From: Halomarina halobia | GTDB taxonomy: Archaea; Halobacteriota; Halobacteria; Halobacteriales; Haloarculaceae | NCBI RefSeq assembly: GCF_029338575.1 | Contig: NZ_CP119993.1 | Coordinates: 434,001 to 498,000, forward strand | DNA length: 64,000 nt | Direction of reading: 5' to 3' | Part shown: positions 60,420 to 64,000 of the stretch, one piece after another | Layout of the letters: each line of letters begins with the position of its first letter | Numbering within the stretch: the first letter of the stretch is position 1 | Program-made: the position numbers and the translations under genes | The notes under the pieces: generated by a model | Seen by the model: only the letters and a program-made list of their open reading frames with translations | Told to the model about the DNA's origin: nothing | Databases searched by the model: none

Positions 60420-62058
60420 GCCTCGACGGGCAGTCGACCGGTCCCCGGTCTCGCCTTAGCGGAGCCGCTACGACTCACCGCGAGCGCTCGAACCTCGTGA
60501 CCGACGCGCACTCGTCCCCTCGGACGCGGATCTCCTCCCCGAAAGATCGCCCGCTGCGAGCGTTCAGGATCGAACGCTCGCAGCGGCGGTCTCTCCGATC
60601 GGACCCGGGTTGCGTGGACCGGGCGTCGCCGCACGGCGGGGCGTTCGCCGTCGGTTCGCTGGCTCCGAGATGCTCCAACGCCGGTTCTACGCTCTCACCG
60701 AGGCGGTCCGTGAACGGCTCGGTCACGGTGCTCGGCGGCCTGCTGACTCCCCTGCCCGACACGACTAGACACCACCTGAGTTCACGCTCGGTTGAGTCAC
60801 TGGTGGTCGCCCCAACCCCGATCCGGGGATCCCGCATATGATACAAAAATAATTACTCAAATTCGTTCTGAATCGGTAGGATGCTACGCCGGTCGCTCGT
60901 CGAGGGACTCTGCACTGGCGTGTCGGTACTGGACTCGCGGAGGTCGGAAAACCACTTTCGATGCCGACTAAACGAGAGGGCAGAGGACGGTGAATACGCC
61001 CGATCTACGGCACTCCCGTCCGTTCGAGAGGTCGACGCTCGTGCACCGTGCGGGAACCGTACGTCGGGAGGTCCGACGGAAACTACCGCCGCCCCAACCG
61101 ACTCGTCGCTGAACTGGTCGTCTCTCGGCTGCGAACGTAATTCCACCGGTGCTTGCTGCGATACAACGTAAAAGCGTGGGCGTACATGGGAAACGAACCC
61201 GTGACTCGATCGATCCCGAGCCCAGTCCCTATGGTCACGTAATCCCCCGCGGTTCGGCCTGTTCCGGCGAACGAGCGCCGTATCGCCGTCGTTCCGGAAT
61301 TCGACGCCCGTCCACCGGGGATCACGATGGGGTCCGCGAACTCCCCCGTCGGAACTCGCCAAAGACGAGTAGATAATTTTAATCTGTAGCTGCGCCCCCG
61401 CCCCCTTAATGTGATGGTCAGTAGCACGGACAGTAATAACACCTGTATCGCTGTTACTCCCGGTCGGCCGGACGCCGCCGATGAGCCGGACCAGGATCAG
61501 CGCCCCCGCACGGCTACGACCTACCACGAGGGGCGTCACGCTCGAGACGGCCCACCCTACCCTCCCGGTGACGGGGCAGACCACGACGGGAACGGTGAGA
61601 AGTGCGTCGATCGGGCACCGGTAAGCCGAACGTCGCCGTCGGAGACACTGCGATCCGCGGACCGCTCCAACGCCCGCCACTATTTAATCGTTCGTCTCTC
61701 AGGAACCGGTAGCGGAGTCGGTTCGAGAGCGGGCGGATCGACCGTCGAGCGGTGGGTACCTCGCTCGGTCCCCGCCTTCCGTTCCCGAGCGCCGAACGAG
61801 CACCCGGGGGAGGACCGTACGTACCGTCGCTCGCCCCGCAGAGAGCGGGACGCTTCGGGCGATCGAGGCCGAATCGCGTCGTCGACCAGCGTCGCTGACG
61901 AGCGTAGTATATAAACGTCCGGCCTTCGAGAATGATTAAGAACCGCACTGCGGCCGGGCGTCGAGTGCGAGGCCCAAAGCGGATTCCCGGGCGAAATCGC
62001 GGACGCGCCGGGCAGGATCCATCGGGGCCCGCGCGGAGGTGGTGGTACGGGTCAGCTA
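60420..62058. other. Gene-poor stretch of about 1.6 kb
   Basis: No frame shows haloarchaeal protein composition over a useful length. A+T islands occur at 60841-60866, 61367-61386, 61680-61690 and 61907-61916 (GTATATAAAC). A G+C inverted pair GCGAGCGTT (60557-60565) / GAACGCTCGC (60572-60581) is present. It may contain decayed genes, but I cannot identify any. Confidence 0.5.
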
Positions 62059-62061
62059 GTC

Positions 62062-62526
62062 AGGCGACCGTTCGACGACGCGGAGTACCGCGAGCGACTC
62101 CGGGAGACGCAGCGACGCGTGACGGAGCGCGGTCTCGACGTCCTCCTCGTCACCCATCCGGCGAACGTCTACTACCTGTCGGGGTACGACGCGTACTCCT
62201 TCGACACGCCCCAGGTCCTGATCGTCACGCCGGACTCCGCGCAGCCGATCGACGTGTGGCGCGAGCAGATCGAGGGGACGCACGTCGAGAAGGAGTCGCG
62301 TATCGGCTACTCCACGGGTATCGGATACCCGCCGACGTGGATCGAACGGACGGCGAACATCCGTCCCGGCGACGAGACGATCCTCGAGGAGAACATGGTG
62401 TTCCACCCGCTCGCCGGCGTCTGGTTCGACGACTACGGCATCGAGATCAGCGAGTCGTTCCGCGTCATCGGTGACGGCGCGGAGACGTTCGCGGCCTTCC
62501 CGCGCGAACTCGTCGTGAAGTCGTGA
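62062..62526 (+). pseudogene. M24 peptidase (Xaa-Pro dipeptidase-like) with internal deletion
   Basis: The frame reads RRPFDDAEYRERLRETQRRV then GLDVLLVTHPANVYYLSGYDAYSF, the N-terminal creatinase-like domain start. After VTPDSAQPIDVW it jumps to REQIEGTHVEKESRIGYSTGIGYPPTW and PGDETILEENMVFHPLAGVWFDDYG, which is the C-terminal part of the catalytic domain. About 230 middle residues, including most metal ligands, are missing without a frameshift. No ATG/GTG is found at the expected start; the first possible one is GTG 62119. It cannot be an active peptidase. Confidence 0.75.
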
Positions 62527-62598
62527 ACGTCGCGACGGATCGACGACGTCCACCACCCGAGAGATACTGATTTAGGGTCGGCTCCCGGAGTACGGCGC

Positions 62599-63396
62599 AT
62601 GGTAGCAAACGACCCGTCGCCGGGGCTCAGGACGACCGCCATCTCGCTCCAGCTCGTCGACCACATCCTCGAACTCGAAGGTGCCAGCCTGGCCGAGCTC
62701 GCGGAGGTCTCCGGGTTCGCGAAGAGCACCGTCCACAGCCACCTCGCCACGCTCGCGGCGTACGGCTACGTCGTCAACGAGGACAACCGCTACCACCTCG
62801 GCGCGAAGTTCTGCCACCTCGGCGACTACGTGCGGACGCGAAAGGAGTACTACCGCATCGCCCAGGAGGCCGTCTCGCGGCTCGCCGCGGAGTCGCCCCT
62901 CGACGCCGACTTCGCCGTCGAGGAGCACGGTCGCGTCGTCTCGCTGTACGGCAACCTCGACTTCGCGAACTCCCCGCGGTTCCTGATCGACGGGAGTCCC
63001 TTCCACGTCCACACGACCGCGTCCGGGAAGGCCATCATCGCCCAGTACGACGAGGAGCGCGTCCGGGAGATCGTGGACCGCTGGGGGCTGCCGGCCGCGA
63101 CCGAGCGCTCGATCACCACGCGGGCCGAACTGTTCGCCGAACTGGAACGGGTCCGCGAGCAGGGGTACGCGGAGAACCGGGAGGAGGCCATCGGCGGGCT
63201 GTGGGCGGTCGGGAAAGCCGTGACGTCGCCCCGCGGGGAGGTGTACGGGTCGCTCAACCTCAGCGGCCCGGCGTACGCGGTCGACGACGAGACGAAGGCG
63301 GCACAGGTCGAACTGCTCGAACGGGCGGCCGAATCGTTCGAGCGCGAGATCAGGGAGATGTACCGAGCGCCGTCGCCGGCCGACGAGGAGGCGTGA
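62599..63396 (+). CDS. IclR-family regulator, second copy
   Basis: 265 residues. Winged helix: SLQLVDHILELEGASLAELAEVSGFAKSTVHSHLATLAAYGYVVNEDN; effector domain: GAKFCHLGDYVRTRKEYYRIAQEAV, HVHTTASGKAIIAQYDEERV, and GLWAVGKAVTSPRGEVYGSLNLSGP. GATTTAGGG about 30 bases upstream predicts a leaderless message. Its C-terminal end converges on the aldehyde ferredoxin oxidoreductase gene, which starts outside the window. Likely controls local catabolic genes, but no palindromic site was seen near it. Confidence 0.94.
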   Translation: MVANDPSPGLRTTAISLQLVDHILELEGASLAELAEVSGFAKSTVHSHLATLAAYGYVVNEDNRYHLGAKFCHLGDYVRTRKEYYRIAQEAVSRLAAESPLDADFAVEEHGRVVSLYGNLDFANSPRFLIDGSPFHVHTTASGKAIIAQYDEERVREIVDRWGLPAATERSITTRAELFAELERVREQGYAENREEAIGGLWAVGKAVTSPRGEVYGSLNLSGPAYAVDDETKAAQVELLERAAESFEREIREMYRAPSPADEEA

Positions 63397-63418
63397 ACCG
63401 CCTCGGTCGGTCAGTCGA

Positions 63419-64000
63419 TCAGGCCGGAACGGCCTCCTCCGGGACCACGCCCGCCTCCGTCCACCCCCGGATGTCGTAGTACTCGGAGAGCGCCGCCTCG
63501 AACCCCTCGATCTCGTAGGGGAGCGTGTCGTCCGCCCGGTCGAACCCGCGTCGGTTGTTGAAGTGCCGCTCGAGGGTGACGATTCGGCTCCCGACCGCGA
63601 GGAGGTCCTCGAAGTCGTCGCCGAACAGCGCCTCGTAGCGCTCGGGCGTCATGTAATCCCTGGAGAACTTGCAGACGATGCCGCTGTCGTTGAGCGCCAT
63701 CAGGTCCTCCTTCTCCACGAGTCGCCGGGGCTTGCCCTCGAGTCCGATCGGGTCCATCGCGTCCGACTCGTCGACGAGCGGGTACTCCTGGGCGTAGAAC
63801 GTGGCGTACATGTGGTCCGTCCCCCGGTTCGCCACCGCGTAGGAGAGCCCCTGGCCGTGGAGGACGCGCCCCTCGTGGGCGGCGAAGTCGAGCCCCTTCA
63901 CGGTCCAGTTCTCCACGCCGAGGTCGTCGTGACAGCGGTCGATACCCTCGGCGAGCGTGTCGCCGACCCCCTCGCGGCGGGCGATCTTCCCGACGAGGTC
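63419..64000 (-). CDS. Aldehyde ferredoxin oxidoreductase, C-terminal part (5' end outside window)
   Basis: About 193 C-terminal residues are seen; the frame is open to the window edge. LVGKIARREGVGDTLAEGIDR, VKGLDFAAHEGRVLHGQGLSYAVANRGTDHMYATFYAQEYPLVDE and ALNDSGIVCKFSRDYMTPERYEALFG match AOR domains 2 and 3; the cysteine in SGIVCKF corresponds to a ligand of the [4Fe-4S] cluster. Tungsten/molybdenum-pterin enzyme oxidising aldehydes to acids with ferredoxin as acceptor. It may be linked to the MocA-like cofactor gene elsewhere in the window only by function. Confidence 0.92.
   Translation of the reverse strand, partial: DLVGKIARREGVGDTLAEGIDRCHDDLGVENWTVKGLDFAAHEGRVLHGQGLSYAVANRGTDHMYATFYAQEYPLVDESDAMDPIGLEGKPRRLVEKEDLMALNDSGIVCKFSRDYMTPERYEALFGDDFEDLLAVGSRIVTLERHFNNRRGFDRADDTLPYEIEGFEAALSEYYDIRGWTEAGVVPEEAVPA

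Noticed and set aside
60853..61680. A 275-codon minus-strand frame in the gene-poor stretch
   Set aside because: Arg/Ser/Val/Gly-rich, no motif, A+T promoter islands lie inside it; probably chance.
61932..62474. A 180-codon frame starting after GTATATAAAC
   Set aside because: Translated product is Arg/Gly-rich and overlaps the M24 relic in another frame; the promoter-like site may be real but this frame is not convincing.

Overview
The window is haloarchaeal DNA (class Halobacteria). It is GC-rich with strong GC wobble bias, its proteins are acidic, secreted binding proteins carry twin-arginine plus lipobox (Tat lipoprotein) signals, and many genes have an archaeal TATA box about 25-30 bases before the start codon with little or no leader. 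Gene content (transport and catabolism modules, three mobile or plasmid-type traits, almost no housekeeping) suggests a megaplasmid, secondary replicon or accessory chromosomal region. No rRNA, tRNA or CRISPR array was recognised.

Layout. 0-8 kb: the 3' end of an ADP-forming acyl-CoA synthetase, then a minus-strand operon for a peptide/nickel-type ABC importer (binding protein, two permeases, fused double ATPase) ending in a CoA-ester lyase. The binding protein appears circularly permuted. 8-9.7 kb: a MocA/MobA-like nucleotidyltransferase and NAD synthetase. 10-13.9 kb: a mercury module with two flavin disulfide reductases (one a MerA with the C-terminal Cys pair), an ArsR regulator and a small MerF-like membrane protein; the two reductase promoters share one operator-like motif at the same distance from ATG. 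14-24 kb: a lower-GC mobile segment with an IS4-type transposase, a chlorite dismutase-family protein, a ParA/partner pair flanked by short A+T repeats, an MNT gene with a decayed HEPN partner, a thermonuclease-like protein, and a sulfur module (YeeE/YedE, TusA, rhodanese).

24.7-30.5 kb: hydantoinase/oxoprolinase HyuB-HyuA with a sodium:solute symporter and its small partner. 31-40 kb: mixed genes (CoA-disulfide reductase-like enzyme, NAD(P)H-hydrate epimerase, HTH-10 regulator, alpha/beta hydrolase, HxlR regulator, macro domain, dicarboxylate symporter, small membrane proteins).

40.3-60.4 kb: a probable organic-acid catabolic island. It holds an IclR regulator, an MFS carrier and a tripartite tricarboxylate transporter (TctCBA), a D-2-hydroxyacid dehydrogenase, a D-malate/tartrate-type dehydrogenase, a TPP enzyme, two family III CoA-transferases, a crotonase lacking both hydratase glutamates, a fused FAD/Fe-S D-lactate-type dehydrogenase, a TIM-barrel metal hydrolase, two HAD type II dehalogenase-like proteins and a universal stress protein. 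Inferred job: import a hydroxy (di)carboxylate, oxidise it or activate it to a CoA ester, and feed central metabolism. 60.4-64 kb: a gene-poor stretch, a deleted M24 peptidase relic, a second IclR regulator and the C-terminal part of an aldehyde ferredoxin oxidoreductase running off the end.
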